Origin: CAVQFB01 sp963711675
Lineage (GTDB): Bacteria; Acidobacteriota; Terriglobia; Terriglobales; Acidobacteriaceae
Reading direction: 5' to 3'
Assembly (NCBI GenBank): GCA_963711675.1
Contig: CAVQFB010000004.1
Location: forward strand, 248,001-312,000
Length of the DNA: 64,000 bases
Shown: positions 17,283-27,385 of the stretch, piece after piece
Layout of the letters: every line of letters begins with the position of its first letter
Position numbering within the stretch: the first letter of the stretch is position 1
The notes under the pieces: model-generated
What the model was told of the DNA's origin: nothing
What the model saw: only the letters and a program-made list of their open reading frames with translations
Databases searched by the model: none
Program-made: the position numbers and the translations under genes

Positions 17283-17741
17283 TCATGCGCCTTCAAACTC
17301 AATGGGAGCGACCGGTGTCGCGTTGGTGGCGACGCATACCCACCTTCCATTCCTTAGAATCCACGTATCGACAAAACGTTCCCGCCTGGTGTACGGCTTC
17401 CCGCCTTCCACTCCTTTGGCACGAAAGACTCCCGTTGCGACGGCTGTATCGCCGAACACATGCACCGTCATCGATTCCGGCGCCACCTGCTGCTCTTGCG
17501 AATTCGTAGCCTTCACGCCCGCCAGAAACTCGTGTTTGCTCTGGACGCCGCCGTCATCGTTGATCAGCACGATCCCGTTATCCAGGATGTCGTTCAGGGC
17601 GTGCGTATCTCCCATCTTGTAAGCCTGCTTCCACGCTTTTTCCAGGGCAATAATCTTCGTGCGCACCGCCGCCTCATCTTGCCCTACACCAACCGCAGTC
17701 ATCGCGTACATCAAAGCCAGCACGAACCCAGCTGATTTCAC
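17283..17741 (-). CDS. exported DUF4440 (SnoaL/NTF2-like) protein
   Basis: 152 residues: signal peptide MKSAGFVLALMYAMTAVGVGQ, then a cone-shaped NTF2-like fold signature, ALEKAWKQAYKMGDTHALNDILDNGIVLINDDG, FGDTAVATGVFRAKG and the final strand pair ERFVDTWILRNGRWVCVATNATPV. This DUF4440 family has no single function; members are small ligand-binding or isomerase-like proteins. Likely periplasmic. It sits between deoC and the TPR gene, same strand, with 63 and 31 base gaps, which suggests one operon but not a known shared role. Confidence 0.82.
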   Translation of the reverse strand: MKSAGFVLALMYAMTAVGVGQDEAAVRTKIIALEKAWKQAYKMGDTHALNDILDNGIVLINDDGGVQSKHEFLAGVKATNSQEQQVAPESMTVHVFGDTAVATGVFRAKGVEGGKPYTRRERFVDTWILRNGRWVCVATNATPVAPIEFEGA

Positions 17742-17804
17742 CGAGCCGCCTCCTTATCTATATGTATGCGCTGGTGCACCCTTTGATCGCGATACTATCA
17801 GTCT

Positions 17805-18545
17805 TCAGTACCGGGACGAACCCTTCTCTTGTTCCTGTCCGCCGCTACCAGACAGCTCTTTCACAATCTGCACGGCTGCACTTGTCCCCACCAGATCTGC
17901 TCCCGCTTCCAGCAGCTCCTTGACATGTCGAGCTGTCTTGATCCCCCCCGAAGCCTTCACGCGAACGTTCGCCGGCGCCCGCTCCCGCAGAAATCGGATT
18001 TCCTCCGCCTTTGCCACGCCTACCGCCCCGCTGCTCGCATTCTTCAAATACGCGACCCCGGCCTCGACGCACAACGTCACGGCGCGTTCCCTCTGCTGCG
18101 AATTCAACAGCGGCAACTCCAGCATGACTTTCACCGGCCGCCCCCCGGCAGCCTCAACCACGCCGCGAATATCTGAGAAATACTCTTTCTCCATGCCGGA
18201 GACCAGAAACCCGACATTGGGCATCAGGTCGATCTCCTCCGCCCCATCCTGCACCAGCTTTCCCGCCTCAAACGCCTTCCCCGCGCTCGTCATCGTTCCG
18301 AGGGGAAGATCGATAAACGACGCAACCTTGATCCCTGTACCTCGCAGCTTATCCGCTGTTTTCTTCACCCAAGCCGCAGGAATCATGGCGGCCTGAAACC
18401 GGTAATGCAGGCACTCAGCGATATGATTCTCCCACTGCGCCTGAGTTACACAATTCGAGACCAGCGTGGACTGCATGCGCGCAGCCAGCAGGGAAGCCTC
18501 GCCCCCGGAGGCCGCAGAATTCCCCTGTGACTTGGCGACGGTCAT
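17805..18545 (-). CDS. deoC: deoxyribose-phosphate aldolase (short form)
   Basis: Cleaves 2-deoxyribose-5-phosphate to glyceraldehyde-3-phosphate and acetaldehyde, cytosolic. 246 residues, normal for the class I bacterial form. Active-site elements are present: GAEEIDLMPNVGFL (catalytic Asp), AYLKNASSG (Schiff-base Lys; the usual motif is VKTSTGF) and VRVKASGGIKTARHV (second Lys with the phosphate-binding GG). The ATG at 18545 overlaps the ribokinase stop as ATGA and is chosen over a start at 18587. Coupled to a sugar kinase, it would handle deoxyribose from nucleosides. A second, longer and more canonical DeoC lies at 39,003. Confidence 0.92.
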   Translation of the reverse strand: MTVAKSQGNSAASGGEASLLAARMQSTLVSNCVTQAQWENHIAECLHYRFQAAMIPAAWVKKTADKLRGTGIKVASFIDLPLGTMTSAGKAFEAGKLVQDGAEEIDLMPNVGFLVSGMEKEYFSDIRGVVEAAGGRPVKVMLELPLLNSQQRERAVTLCVEAGVAYLKNASSGAVGVAKAEEIRFLRERAPANVRVKASGGIKTARHVKELLEAGADLVGTSAAVQIVKELSGSGGQEQEKGSSRY

Positions 18546-19519
18546 GCCCTGAACCCCGCTGGGAGTCCGAGTCCGCGCTCCCGACAAAGTCGAATCACAT
18601 CTTCCCGCCGGGGCAACGATGGGATCACTCCTTCTTTGGTCACCGCCAATCCTCCTGTCACGACCGCAAGCTGTACCGCATCTTCCAGGCTCGCGCCCGA
18701 AGCCAGCGCCGTCGCCAACCCCGCATTAAACGCATCTCCGGCACCCGTCGTGTCCACTGCCGTCATCGCGAGCGCCGGTACACGCCTGACCGATGCAGCC
18801 GTTACGATCATGGCTCCCTTTTCACCCAGAGTCATCACCACCTGTTTCACGCCGTGGAGAATCAACTCGCGCGCGACCGTTTCCGGTTCGACCGCTGCAT
18901 CCGGACTTCGTCCGGTCAGAACCTTGGCCTCACTCTCATTCGGCGTGAGCACGTCCACCGTCTGCAACACCGACACTGGCAGGGGCCGCACCGGCGCCGG
19001 GTTCAGAATCGTACTCGCGCCCTGCGCCCGGCCTCGCACCATGGCGGCTCCCGCTGCCTCGACTGGAATCTCAAGCTGCGTGAGCACCACCGCCGCGCCA
19101 TCAAATGCCCCGTTGCTCGCCGCCACATCGTCTCTAGTCAAAAGCTCATTCGCTCCCGGATCAAGCACGATGCAGTTGTTCCCACTCCCCTCTTCCACCA
19201 CGATAAACCCGACTCCCGTGGGCGCGTCCTGCACCTGTCTCACGTGAGCCACGTCGATCCCTTCGTCGCGATACATCCCCAGCGCCATCTCGCCGAAACT
19301 GTCTTTCCCGATCTTTGCGACGAAGCTCACGTGCGCACCCAGTCTCGCGCATCCCACAGCCTGATTCGAACCCTTGCCGCCAAAATCCACGCGATAGCCT
19401 GTCCCCAGCAATGTCTCACCCCGGCTTGGCAGACGCTTCACCTTCATGGTCAGGCCGGTCGCGTAGCTACCCACAACTGTGATTCGAGGAATGCTCAACG
19501 CGGTCTCCAGCACAGCCAA
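18542..19519 (-). CDS. rbsK: PfkB-family sugar kinase, ribokinase-like
   Basis: ATP-dependent phosphorylation of ribose or deoxyribose, cytosolic. 325 residues with the two PfkB signatures: GYRVDFGGKGSNQAVGCARL near residue 45 and DTTGAGDAFNAGLATAL near residue 250, which includes the catalytic Asp and anion hole GAGD. TPNESEAKVLTGRSP and NPAPVRPLP are ribokinase-type segments. Its stop overlaps the deoC start, so kinase and aldolase are co-translated; this makes deoxyribose or ribose derived from nucleosides the likely substrate. A paralogue lies at 35,394. Confidence 0.88.
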   Translation of the reverse strand: MAVLETALSIPRITVVGSYATGLTMKVKRLPSRGETLLGTGYRVDFGGKGSNQAVGCARLGAHVSFVAKIGKDSFGEMALGMYRDEGIDVAHVRQVQDAPTGVGFIVVEEGSGNNCIVLDPGANELLTRDDVAASNGAFDGAAVVLTQLEIPVEAAGAAMVRGRAQGASTILNPAPVRPLPVSVLQTVDVLTPNESEAKVLTGRSPDAAVEPETVARELILHGVKQVVMTLGEKGAMIVTAASVRRVPALAMTAVDTTGAGDAFNAGLATALASGASLEDAVQLAVVTGGLAVTKEGVIPSLPRREDVIRLCRERGLGLPAGFRA

Positions 19520-19565
19520 TTCTTACAACTGAAACCGCCAAGCCTACCACAGGAAGTCGTGTACC

Positions 19566-22500
19566 TTGACGCTCCCCGTAGTGGATGTTAGCTTCGGTTC
19601 CAATCGTGGATACCCGAGGGACATCTCTCTGAGGCAGGAAGGAAAGCCGAGTCATCCAGTCGACCTTTGCCGGCGCAATTTCCTCATCCGCTGCTGCCAG
19701 GGTGCCTCGGCAGCGCTGTTTACCCCGAGGCTGCGCGGTCTCTCTTTTCCCGCGTCGGGATCTGGAGATTCGCCCAACGCGCTTCCCGGTACCGCCTTCC
19801 ACCTGCATCCTCATTACCGCGCGCAGATGCCGCTCGATGCATTGTTGCTCAAGACCAAGGCCGGCCTCGACAGTTTCATCACCGAAAAATATGCCGACCA
19901 GATAGCAGCGATTCTCGCCAACTGGACTTCCAGTCTCCTTCAATCACCCCAGCACCTAGCCGCGATCGAGAAGACCCTGGCGCAGGAGTTTTCGGGCGTC
20001 TCCCTGAGCCCGTCTGAGTCGCGCCTCATCCGGCCCGGCCCAGCGTTCGACATCCGCCAAAACAAGTTTGCAGAGACACCCACTCTCAGCCGCGACGCCT
20101 TCGCGAAGCAGTTCGCCTCTTCCCTCAACTCTTTTTCTAAAATCCTCACAGCCGAATTCCAGGTCACCAGTATCGATGCGGGACTCCAGCCACCGCCGAA
20201 CTCCGAACCTCCAACTCATCTCCGCACGCGCGTACGCTACGACATCGTCGGCTCCGGCAAAGACTTCCACCGCGAGCAACGTACCGGATCCTGGGACCTC
20301 GAATGGGAGCCGTCCTCGTCTCCTGCCGGTTCCGCTCTTCATTCCTGGCGCTCTCTAGATGAAACCCGCGCCCGTTGCACCGATCCCGCCTTTCTCGACG
20401 TCGCGTCCCAAGCCCTGGGCAGCAATCCTTCCTACTCTTCCCAACTTCTTCACGGCACTGACTACTGGCGCACCGTGCTCGACGCCGCCTGCGGCATCGA
20501 CATTTACGGTCACAACGGCGTCTCTGTCGGCGACATCGATGGCGACGGCTTTGACGATCTCTATATCTGCCAGCCCGCGGGCCTGCCCAACCGCTCTTAT
20601 CGCAATCGCCGCGATGGTACTTTCGAGGACATCACCGAGTCTTCGGGCGTCGGCGTCCTCGAAAATACTGCCTGCGCGCTCTTTGTCGACTTCACAACGA
20701 CGGCTACCAGGACTTGATCGTCGTCCGCACGACTGGTCCCTTGCTGTTCGTGAACGATGGCAGCGGCAAATTTCGTGCAGAAGCCCGACGCCTTCCACTT
20801 CGCCAGTCCTCCGCAGGGTACCTTCACCGGCGCCGCCGTCGCCGACTATGATCGCGATGGCTGGCTCGACATCTACTTCTGCCTCTACATCTATTACCAG
20901 GGCGCCGAGCAGTACAAATATCCCTCTCCTTATTACGACGCCGAAAACGGCCCGCCCAATTTCCTGATGCGCAACAACCGTGATGGCACGTTTCGCGACG
21001 TGACCGCCGCCACTGGCCTCAACCAGAACAATACCCGCTATAGTTTTTGCTGTGGCTGGGCCGACTTCAACCACGACGGCTGGCCCGATCTCTACGTTGT
21101 CAACGATTTCGGCCGCAAGAATCTTTACCGCAACAATGGCGACGGCACCTTTACCGACATCGCCGCGCAGGCAGGTGTGGAAGACATCGGCGCTGGCATG
21201 GGCGTCTGCTGGTTCGACTACGACAACGACGGCAGCGGAAGACCTCTATGTCGCCGACATGTGGACCGCCGCCGGAGAGCGCATCACCGCGCAGGAAAAT
21301 TTCCAGAAAGACGCTCCCGCCAACATCCGCGCGCTCTATCGCAAGCACGCCATGGGCAACTCGCTCTTCCGCAATGTAGGCGACGGGCGCATTTCAGCGA
21401 CCTGAGCGCATCGGCCGGCGTGCGGATGGGCCGCTGGGCCTGGTCGAGCGATGCCTGGGACTTCGATCACGACGGCTTCCCCGATCTCTACATCGCCAAT
21501 GGCATGGTCTCCGGCCCCTCGCGCGACGATCTCAACAGTTTCTTCTGGCGGCAGGTAGTCGCCTTCTCGCCGCCGGACGCGAGGCCCTCGCCCGACTACG
21601 AGCAAGGCTGGACTGCCATCAACGAGCTCATTCGCTCTGACGGCACCTGGAGCGGCTACGAGCGCAACGTCTTCTACGCCAACAATCGGTGACGGCACGT
21701 TTTCCGATGTCTCCGGCGCCATTGGTCTCGATTTTCTCGAAGACGGTCGCTCCTTCGCGCTCGCGGATTTCGACCATGACGGTCGCCAGGAAGTCTTCCT
21801 GAAAAATCGCAACGGCCCGCAGTTGCGCGTCCTGAAGAACGTAATGAGAGACCTTCCGCCGTCGATTGCCTTCCGCCTGCGCGGCATGAAAAGCAATCGC
21901 GACGCGATCGGTACCGTTGTCACAATAGAAACCGACGTGGGACGCCAGACCCGCACGCTGCAAGCCGGCTCGGGATTTCTCTCGCAACACAGCAAAGAGA
22001 TTTTCTTCGGACTCGGCGAGGCAAAAGGCCCTGTGGTCGCCTCCATTCGTTGGCCCAGCGGCCTCGTGCAGGCACTTCCCAATCTTCCAATCAATCACCG
22101 CATCTGGGTGGAAGAAGGCAAGCCACCGTCAAAAGTGGAGCCGTTCAAGGCCGACACCCACGGGTCGATCAACTACCCGTCACCCGACTGCAGGAAGCCG
22201 AACTCTTGCCCACCACCGTCGAAACCTGGCTTATCGCGCCAATCGCTGCTCCCGACTTCTCTCTCCCCGACCTGGCCGGCCATACTCGTACTCTCTCCGC
22301 TCTGCACGGCAAACCTACACTCATACATTTCTGGGCGACCGCCTCTCCGAACTCCACCCAAGACCTCAAACTCCTCAACCAACTTCACAACTCGTCATCC
22401 GACTTCCAGTTCCTCGCCCTCAACCTCGACGCTCCCGCCGCTCCTGACAAAACTCGCGTCCTTCGTCCGCGATCTCAACCTTTCGTTTGCCCATCCTTCT

Positions 22501-23506
22501 CGGCACCGATGACGTGGCCGGCCTCTACAACATCCTTTACCGCCAGCTCTTCGACCGTCACCGCGACCTCACTCTCCCCACGTCATTCCTCATCGACGCC
22601 CACGGTGACATCGTCGCGCTCTACCAGGGCCAGCTCAATCCCGACCACCTCGCCTACGACTTCCACCACATTCCTCAAACTGCCGCCGAGCGTCTCACTC
22701 GCGCGCTGCCTTTTCCCGGTGTCACCGACACTACCGAATTTCAGCGCAACTATCTCTCCTCCGGTTCCATCTTCTTCCAGCGCGGCTACTACGATCAGGC
22801 CGAGGCCTCATTCCGCATCGCTCTCCGTGACGATCCCCAAAGCGCCGAAGCTCTCTACGGCCTGGGCAGCGTCTACCTCAAGCAGCAGAAACCCACCGAA
22901 GCCAACGACGCCTTCGAGCGCGCCATACAGCTTCGCGCCAGCTATCCCGGAACCTTGCCCAATGCCTGGAACAATCTCGGCCTGCTCGCCACGCAGCAGG
23001 GCCGCACCGCCGAAGCGATCCCATACTTTCAGGAGGCTCTCAAGCTCAGCCCCGACCACCTCATCGCTCTCGAGAATCTGGGCAACGCCTATCGTCAGCA
23101 GAAGCGCTGGGACGACGCACGCCAAACTCTCGAGCGCGCCGTTCAGGTCGGCCCTACCGATCCCGAGGCAAACTACAGTCTGGGCATGGTCTACGCGCAG
23201 CTCGACCGGAGCGACCGCGCCTACGAGTATCTGCAGAAGGCCCTGCAGTTTCGTCCCGGTTATCCCGAAGCTCTGAGCAATCTCGGTGTGCTCTACCTGC
23301 GCACCCAGCGCCGTGATCTTGCGGTAGCAAGTTTTGAGGAGTGCATCCGCGTCGCGCCGGCGTTCGACCAGTCGTACTTGAATCTGGCCCGCGTTTATGC
23401 GATCGAAGGAGATACGGAGAAGGCGCGTGCCGTGCTGCAGGAACTACTCAAGCAGCATCCTGGTCACGCGCAAGCAAAGAAGATGTTGGTGCAGCTGGGG
23501 GAATAA
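19566..23506 (+). pseudogene. exported FG-GAP/ASPIC-UnbV/redoxin-like/TPR protein, frameshifted
   Basis: One gene of about 1,310 codons read across all three phases. Order: a twin-arginine-like leader (CRRNFLIRCCQGASAALF); an N-terminal unknown region; FG-GAP/VCBS repeats with calcium-binding motifs (DIDGDGFDDLYI, DYDRDGWLDIYF, DFNHDGWPDLYV, DFDHDGFPDLYI); an ASPIC/UnbV domain (SNRDAIGTVVTIETDVGRQT, IRWPSGLVQALPNLPINH); a thioredoxin-like segment (APDFSLPDLAGHTRTLSAL, FWATASPNSTQD) lacking the CxxC pair; then at least seven TPRs, ending KKMLVQLGE. Phase changes fall near 20,690, 21,232, 21,392, 21,688, 22,180, 22,440 and 22,495. Several are repaired by one added base (a C after TTC near 20,691). 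Start codon uncertain: TTG at 19566 is the furthest upstream. Divergent from rbsK with a 46-base gap. Confidence 0.78.
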
Positions 23507-23537
23507 GCATTGTTTCCCTCGATTGTTTATTAAGGCC

Positions 23538-23567
23538 TTGACACCGTCAACGTCCAGATGTTACTTT
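23538..23567 (+). promoter_or_regulatory. sigma70-like promoter
   Basis: TTGACA at 23538-23543 and TACTTT at 23562-23567, spaced 18 bases, end about 10 bases before the GGAGGT ribosome-binding site (23577-23582) of the next gene, implying a very short leader. Confidence 0.5.
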
Positions 23568-23589
23568 GTAACTATTGGAGGTAGACATG

Positions 23590-24174
23590 ATGCCGGTTAT
23601 TCGGGTCTCGGATTCACTTTTTGGTCGTCTCCAGGCAATTGCCACGCCTTTTGTAGATACTCCCGCCAGTGTCATCGAGCGCCTTCTCGATTTGTATGAC
23701 AGCCGCACAGGACAAGGACGGCAATCTCCCCCCGAAGTTCGAAGTAATCATGGGTTCGTTATCGTGGTAAAGGACTTTAGCCCTTATGACGCGCCAGACT
23801 TGAGGCACACGCGCATCGTCCAGGCGGAGATTGCGGGCCAGACAGCGTCACACTGGAACGAACTTGTACATCTGGCTCATCGACAGGCCGTCGCAAAGGT
23901 GAAAGACATGGATGCGCTAAGGTCTTCTACCTTATCCAACATTGTGCCAGGTCGGAAAAGCGATAGCGGATTCCACTACCTCTCGGATATTAATGTTTCT
24001 GTTCAAAACGTCGAAGCCAATACGGCATGGAAGAATGCCTTGCATTTGGCAAAACGCTTTAACCTCGAGATTTCCGTCCAATTTGAATGGCCAGACAGGG
24101 ATGGTGCAGCTATGCCAGGTAAGAGGGGTCGCCTCGCTTGGAGCCCGAATAGAAAGACGATAATCGCGGAGTAG
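23590..24174 (+). CDS. hypothetical protein with ribbon-helix-helix/SeqA-N-like start
   Basis: 194 residues, not assignable to a characterised family by eye. The N-terminus MPVIRVSDSLFGRLQAIATP then VIERLLDLYDSR resembles short ribbon-helix-helix or SeqA N-terminal dimerisation segments. The remainder has no familiar catalytic motif; a conserved-looking run is SNIVPGRKSDSGFHYLSDIN and a tail FEWPDRDGAAMPGKRGRLAW. The ATG at 23590 is chosen because GGAGGT lies 7 bases upstream; ATG 23587 and TTG 23575 are alternatives. It has its own promoter-like sequence and stands alone between the FG-GAP gene and the convergent nucleoside hydrolase. It is less GC-rich than its neighbours, which may hint at transfer. 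A DNA-binding role is conjecture. Confidence 0.7.
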   Translation: MPVIRVSDSLFGRLQAIATPFVDTPASVIERLLDLYDSRTGQGRQSPPEVRSNHGFVIVVKDFSPYDAPDLRHTRIVQAEIAGQTASHWNELVHLAHRQAVAKVKDMDALRSSTLSNIVPGRKSDSGFHYLSDINVSVQNVEANTAWKNALHLAKRFNLEISVQFEWPDRDGAAMPGKRGRLAWSPNRKTIIAE

Positions 24175-24247
24175 TTCGAAGCGTCCGACGGGGACCATGG
24201 AGAGGCGATTCGTTGCGGTGCCTTTGAAGAAGGATTGGACCGACCTC

Positions 24248-25354
24248 TTACCTCCGTCCCAGCGTCTCCGCCTTCAGCAGCTCCACATAATCCCTGTAGA
24301 ACTTCTCTGTGTCGAGATCCACCTGGATCTCCTCTGGTTGTAGCTCGAGTTTCGGCTTGTCCTTGTCTGTCCAGGTCAGCGTGTCGCCGTAACCCGCGCC
24401 TCGGCTCAAATCGATATCCAGATACCGCGTCTCTTTCTTCGTGATCAGGCTCGGATCCAGCCACGCCACCGCCGCCAGCTCATCCCAAAGATAGTTGTAC
24501 TTTCCATGCATGCGCGTGTACTTGCCCACATACTCCGCCGCCGGTGACTTTCCTTCCTTCACACGGTCGAGTAGTTCCTGGGTCATGTGCGTCTTCACCG
24601 AAATGTCCACCGTCGTGCACACGATCTTTGCCCATGGCGCCTGCAGCACCGTATGCGCCGCTTCCGGATCAAACCACAAATTAAATTCATGCCGCGGCGT
24701 GTTCACAAACTCCGGATCGTCTGTCTGCGGATTCAAACTCGCGCCCATGTACACCAGCTCTTTCGCCAGCTTGGGGAATTCCGGATCGATGGTCAGCGCC
24801 AGCGCCAGATTCGTCATCGGCCCGCCCGCATAAATCGTCACTTCATGCGGATACTTCCGCACCATGCGGATCATGAAATGCGCCGCATCTTCGTCGGCCG
24901 GCTTCGTGGTCGGCTTGCCTTCGGGCATGTCTCCCAGTTCGTCGGGCGGATGATAAAGACGCGGTGTCCACGCGCCCAGCCACGCCACCGGCCGGTACTG
25001 CTCCTCCCACAGCTCCGTCTCCGCCTTTCGCCGCACCAGCGGATACTCCGCACCCGGGACTACCGGAATGTCCGTTCGCCCAATGATCTCCAGCATGCGT
25101 AGCGTGTGCGCCACCTCCGCCTTCAGCCACTGGTCGCCCGTAACCACCGTTACGCCCAGCACCTCGGTTTGTGGCGACTGGATCAGCAGCAGGATCGACG
25201 TCTGGTCCGTGCCCGCCGGCCCCGCTGCATCCTGATCGATAATGATCTTCCGCCTTTCGCCATGTGCCTGCGCCCAACACTTCATCGTCCCGCTGGCGAG
25301 ACACGAAGCCACGAGCGCCACTATGATCCAAACTCCAACTCGGCCCGCTTTCAT
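24248..25354 (-). CDS. exported nucleoside hydrolase-like protein, divergent DQD subtype
   Basis: 368 residues of the inosine-uridine nucleoside hydrolase (IUNH) fold, which splits the N-glycosidic bond of ribonucleosides. A signal peptide (VGVWIIVALVASCLASGTMKCWAQ) makes it periplasmic; most bacterial IUNHs are cytosolic. The calcium site usually written DTDPGxDD is here IIIDQDAAGPAGTDQ: first Asp kept, last Asp replaced by Gln, with inserted residues. Other family elements remain: EVLGVTVVTGDQW, IIGRTDIPVVPGAEYPLV, TIYAGGPMTNLALAL, FNLWFDPEAAHTVL and LWDELAAVAWLDPSLI (late Asp). Same subtype as the genes at 28,938 and 30,018. It ends convergent with the 23,590 gene. Activity on nucleosides is inferred. 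Confidence 0.85.
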   Translation of the reverse strand: MKAGRVGVWIIVALVASCLASGTMKCWAQAHGERRKIIIDQDAAGPAGTDQTSILLLIQSPQTEVLGVTVVTGDQWLKAEVAHTLRMLEIIGRTDIPVVPGAEYPLVRRKAETELWEEQYRPVAWLGAWTPRLYHPPDELGDMPEGKPTTKPADEDAAHFMIRMVRKYPHEVTIYAGGPMTNLALALTIDPEFPKLAKELVYMGASLNPQTDDPEFVNTPRHEFNLWFDPEAAHTVLQAPWAKIVCTTVDISVKTHMTQELLDRVKEGKSPAAEYVGKYTRMHGKYNYLWDELAAVAWLDPSLITKKETRYLDIDLSRGAGYGDTLTWTDKDKPKLELQPEEIQVDLDTEKFYRDYVELLKAETLGRR

Positions 25355-25379
25355 CGTCCACCTCAGAAATTAGAGAACT

Positions 25380-26555
25380 CTACGCTTTCCCCGCCAATCT
25401 CCCAATCAGCATCTCGAAAAATCGCGCCGAATCGACCTCCACCGCCACTCGGGCATTCGGCACCCACTTTTCACGCAGCACAGGAGAGGTCTTTGTGCTG
25501 GCCAGCGTCGGTGCCGACCCGCGAATCGGCATGTTCAGCGCTTCTTTCTCCATGCCCGGCCGCCGCCGCAGATCGCCCGCTACGGGGCTATACCCCAGCG
25601 TCTGCCCAGCGGTCAGTTCACCCGTCGTCTCGACGTCCACGTAATACTCCTGCAGCTTTACCACTGACGGATCGATGAACGTCGCGACCGCCAGCGAGTC
25701 ATGCATATTCGGTCCCACCAGGAATCCGCGCTCCCGCGTGTGATCGATCGCCTTGCGCGCAATCTTTGCCGCCGCCTGGCTCACCGGATTCTGCGCTGCC
25801 TCCAGCGTGCGCTGGTGCTCGTCGGTTAGAGTCGTTTTGCGCGTTACGTCCAGTCCCACCATGGTAAGCGGAATTCCCGACTGAAACACAATGCGCGCCG
25901 CCTCCGGATCCACGTAGAAGTTGAACTCCGCTGCTGGCGTGATGTTTCCACCCGAGAGCGACCCACCCATCATGACTACACCTTTCACCATTCCGGCGAG
26001 TTCCGGGTCGGTATTCAACGCCGTCGCCACGTTCGTCAGCGGTCCCAGCGTAATGAGAGTGACTTCGCGCGGATACTTCCGCACAGTTTGCCGGATGAAC
26101 TCCGCCGCGTGTTCCGCGACCGGCTTGGTCTTCGGCTCGGGAAATTCTGCCCCGCCCAATCCGTTTTCGCCATGAGCATACGTCGCCGTCACCAGCCGCC
26201 GCACCAGAGGCGCGCTTGCGCCCGCCGCCACGGGAATATCCATTCTCCCCGCGATCTCCACCATGCGCAGGGCGTTCGGGAGCGTCAACTCCAGCGGCAC
26301 GTTTCCCGCCACCGGAGTGATGCCTTCAATCTTCAACTCCGGCGACCGCATCGCCAGCAGCAATGCGAACGCATCATCGACGCCGGGGTCAGTATCGATG
26401 ATCACGCGTGAAGGATTACGGCCAGCTCCCTGTGCCGAGTTGCCGCCAGCCTCTTCCGCCGCTCGCGCCTCGCCCAGAGTTCCCAACCCAAGGCCGCCCG
26501 CGGCTACTAATGCAGCCGACGACGTCACAAACTGCCGCCTGGTCATTTCACTCAT
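25380..26555 (-). CDS. Tat-exported nucleoside hydrolase, canonical DTDPGVDD subtype
   Basis: 391 residues. A twin-arginine signal, TRRQFVTSSAALVAAGGLGLGTLGEARA, precedes an IUNH domain with the intact calcium-binding motif RVIIDTDPGVDDAFALLLAM, followed by GITPVAGNVPLELTLPNALR, VTLITLGPLTNVATAL, MMGGSLSGGNITPAAEFNFY and DSLAVATFIDPSVV (final Asp/substrate loop). It should hydrolyse purine and/or pyrimidine nucleosides in the periplasm. The start at 26555 is preferred to one far upstream (26768) because it places the Tat motif near the N-terminus; 26570 and 26546 are alternatives. 25 bases separate it from the next hydrolase gene downstream, same strand, so the two are probably co-transcribed. 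Confidence 0.9.
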   Translation of the reverse strand: MSEMTRRQFVTSSAALVAAGGLGLGTLGEARAAEEAGGNSAQGAGRNPSRVIIDTDPGVDDAFALLLAMRSPELKIEGITPVAGNVPLELTLPNALRMVEIAGRMDIPVAAGASAPLVRRLVTATYAHGENGLGGAEFPEPKTKPVAEHAAEFIRQTVRKYPREVTLITLGPLTNVATALNTDPELAGMVKGVVMMGGSLSGGNITPAAEFNFYVDPEAARIVFQSGIPLTMVGLDVTRKTTLTDEHQRTLEAAQNPVSQAAAKIARKAIDHTRERGFLVGPNMHDSLAVATFIDPSVVKLQEYYVDVETTGELTAGQTLGYSPVAGDLRRRPGMEKEALNMPIRGSAPTLASTKTSPVLREKWVPNARVAVEVDSARFFEMLIGRLAGKA

Positions 26556-26777
26556 GGTCTGCCACCTCATGTTCGCGTCTCCTGCCCTGCTCCGCCTACG
26601 CTCGTGACGCACCCGCGCCCGCGCGTCCCGCACTTGCGAACAAAACCGAGCATTGTAATTCTCCGAGGCCGCACACCACCAGCTTTTAAGAGGGATTCCC
26701 AATTTTCTTTGAGTGATGTGCCGATTCCAAGGCATTGACATCCCCACACCCGTTCGCGCTAACCTCACTCAGTCTCC

Positions 26778-27308
26778 ATGGCATCAAACATCGAGATCAA
26801 AGCTGTCCTGAAGGATCGTGCCGAGGTCGAAGCCGTCGCAGCCCGCCTGAGCGATACTGCCCCCGAAGTTATCCACCAGTACGACGTCTTCTTCCGCTGC
26901 GAGGGAGCTCGCCTTAAGCTTCGCATTCTCGGGACGAATCACGGAGAGTTGATTCGCTACCAACGCGCCGACGCCGCTGAAGTCCGTCGCTCAAACTACA
27001 CGATCGCCCGCACCGAAGATCCCCATGCGCTGCTCGACATCCTGACCCCCACGCTCGGCCGCACCGGAGAAGTCAGGAAAACGCGCACCCTCTACGTGAT
27101 CGGCCAGACTCGCGTCCATCTTGACCGCGTCGATGGACTGGGAGATTTTCTTGAACTGGAAGTAGTCCTTCGTCCCGATCAAGGTGACGGCGAAGGCCGG
27201 CACATCGCCGAAGCGCTTCTCTCCGAATTCCATATCGAAAAGGAGCATCTCCTCGCGGAAGCCTACGTCGATCTCTTAGCTCGCCAGACGAAGTCCGCGG
27301 CCAGCTGA
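26778..27308 (+). CDS. CYTH domain protein (class IV adenylate cyclase-like)
   Basis: 176 residues, a single CYTH domain (CyaB/thiamine triphosphatase fold) that handles triphosphate substrates within a tunnel of charged strands. It opens with the hallmark ExExK variant NIEIKAVLKD, followed by FFRCEGARLKLRIL, RADAAEVRRSNYT, KTRTLYVIGQTRVHLDRVDGLGDFLELEV and the C-terminal helix. The class IV AC-type LGxFxELE is seen as LGDFLELEV. Whether it makes cAMP or hydrolyses a triphosphate cannot be decided from sequence; a cAMP role would be of interest given the cNMP-binding protein at 9,220. Divergent from the Tat-exported hydrolase. No strong ribosome-binding site is visible. Confidence 0.83.
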   Translation: MASNIEIKAVLKDRAEVEAVAARLSDTAPEVIHQYDVFFRCEGARLKLRILGTNHGELIRYQRADAAEVRRSNYTIARTEDPHALLDILTPTLGRTGEVRKTRTLYVIGQTRVHLDRVDGLGDFLELEVVLRPDQGDGEGRHIAEALLSEFHIEKEHLLAEAYVDLLARQTKSAAS

Positions 27309-27385
27309 GTCGTCTTGCCGCTTTGCGGCGGATTGCGAGTCACTCCGCCAGTCAATAGAATGTTGCTCGAACCACGGATTACGAC

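Noticed and set aside
24003..24464. 153-codon minus-strand frame spanning the end of the hydrolase gene and the orphan gene
   Set aside because: Covers parts of two real genes in a wrong phase; no motif.
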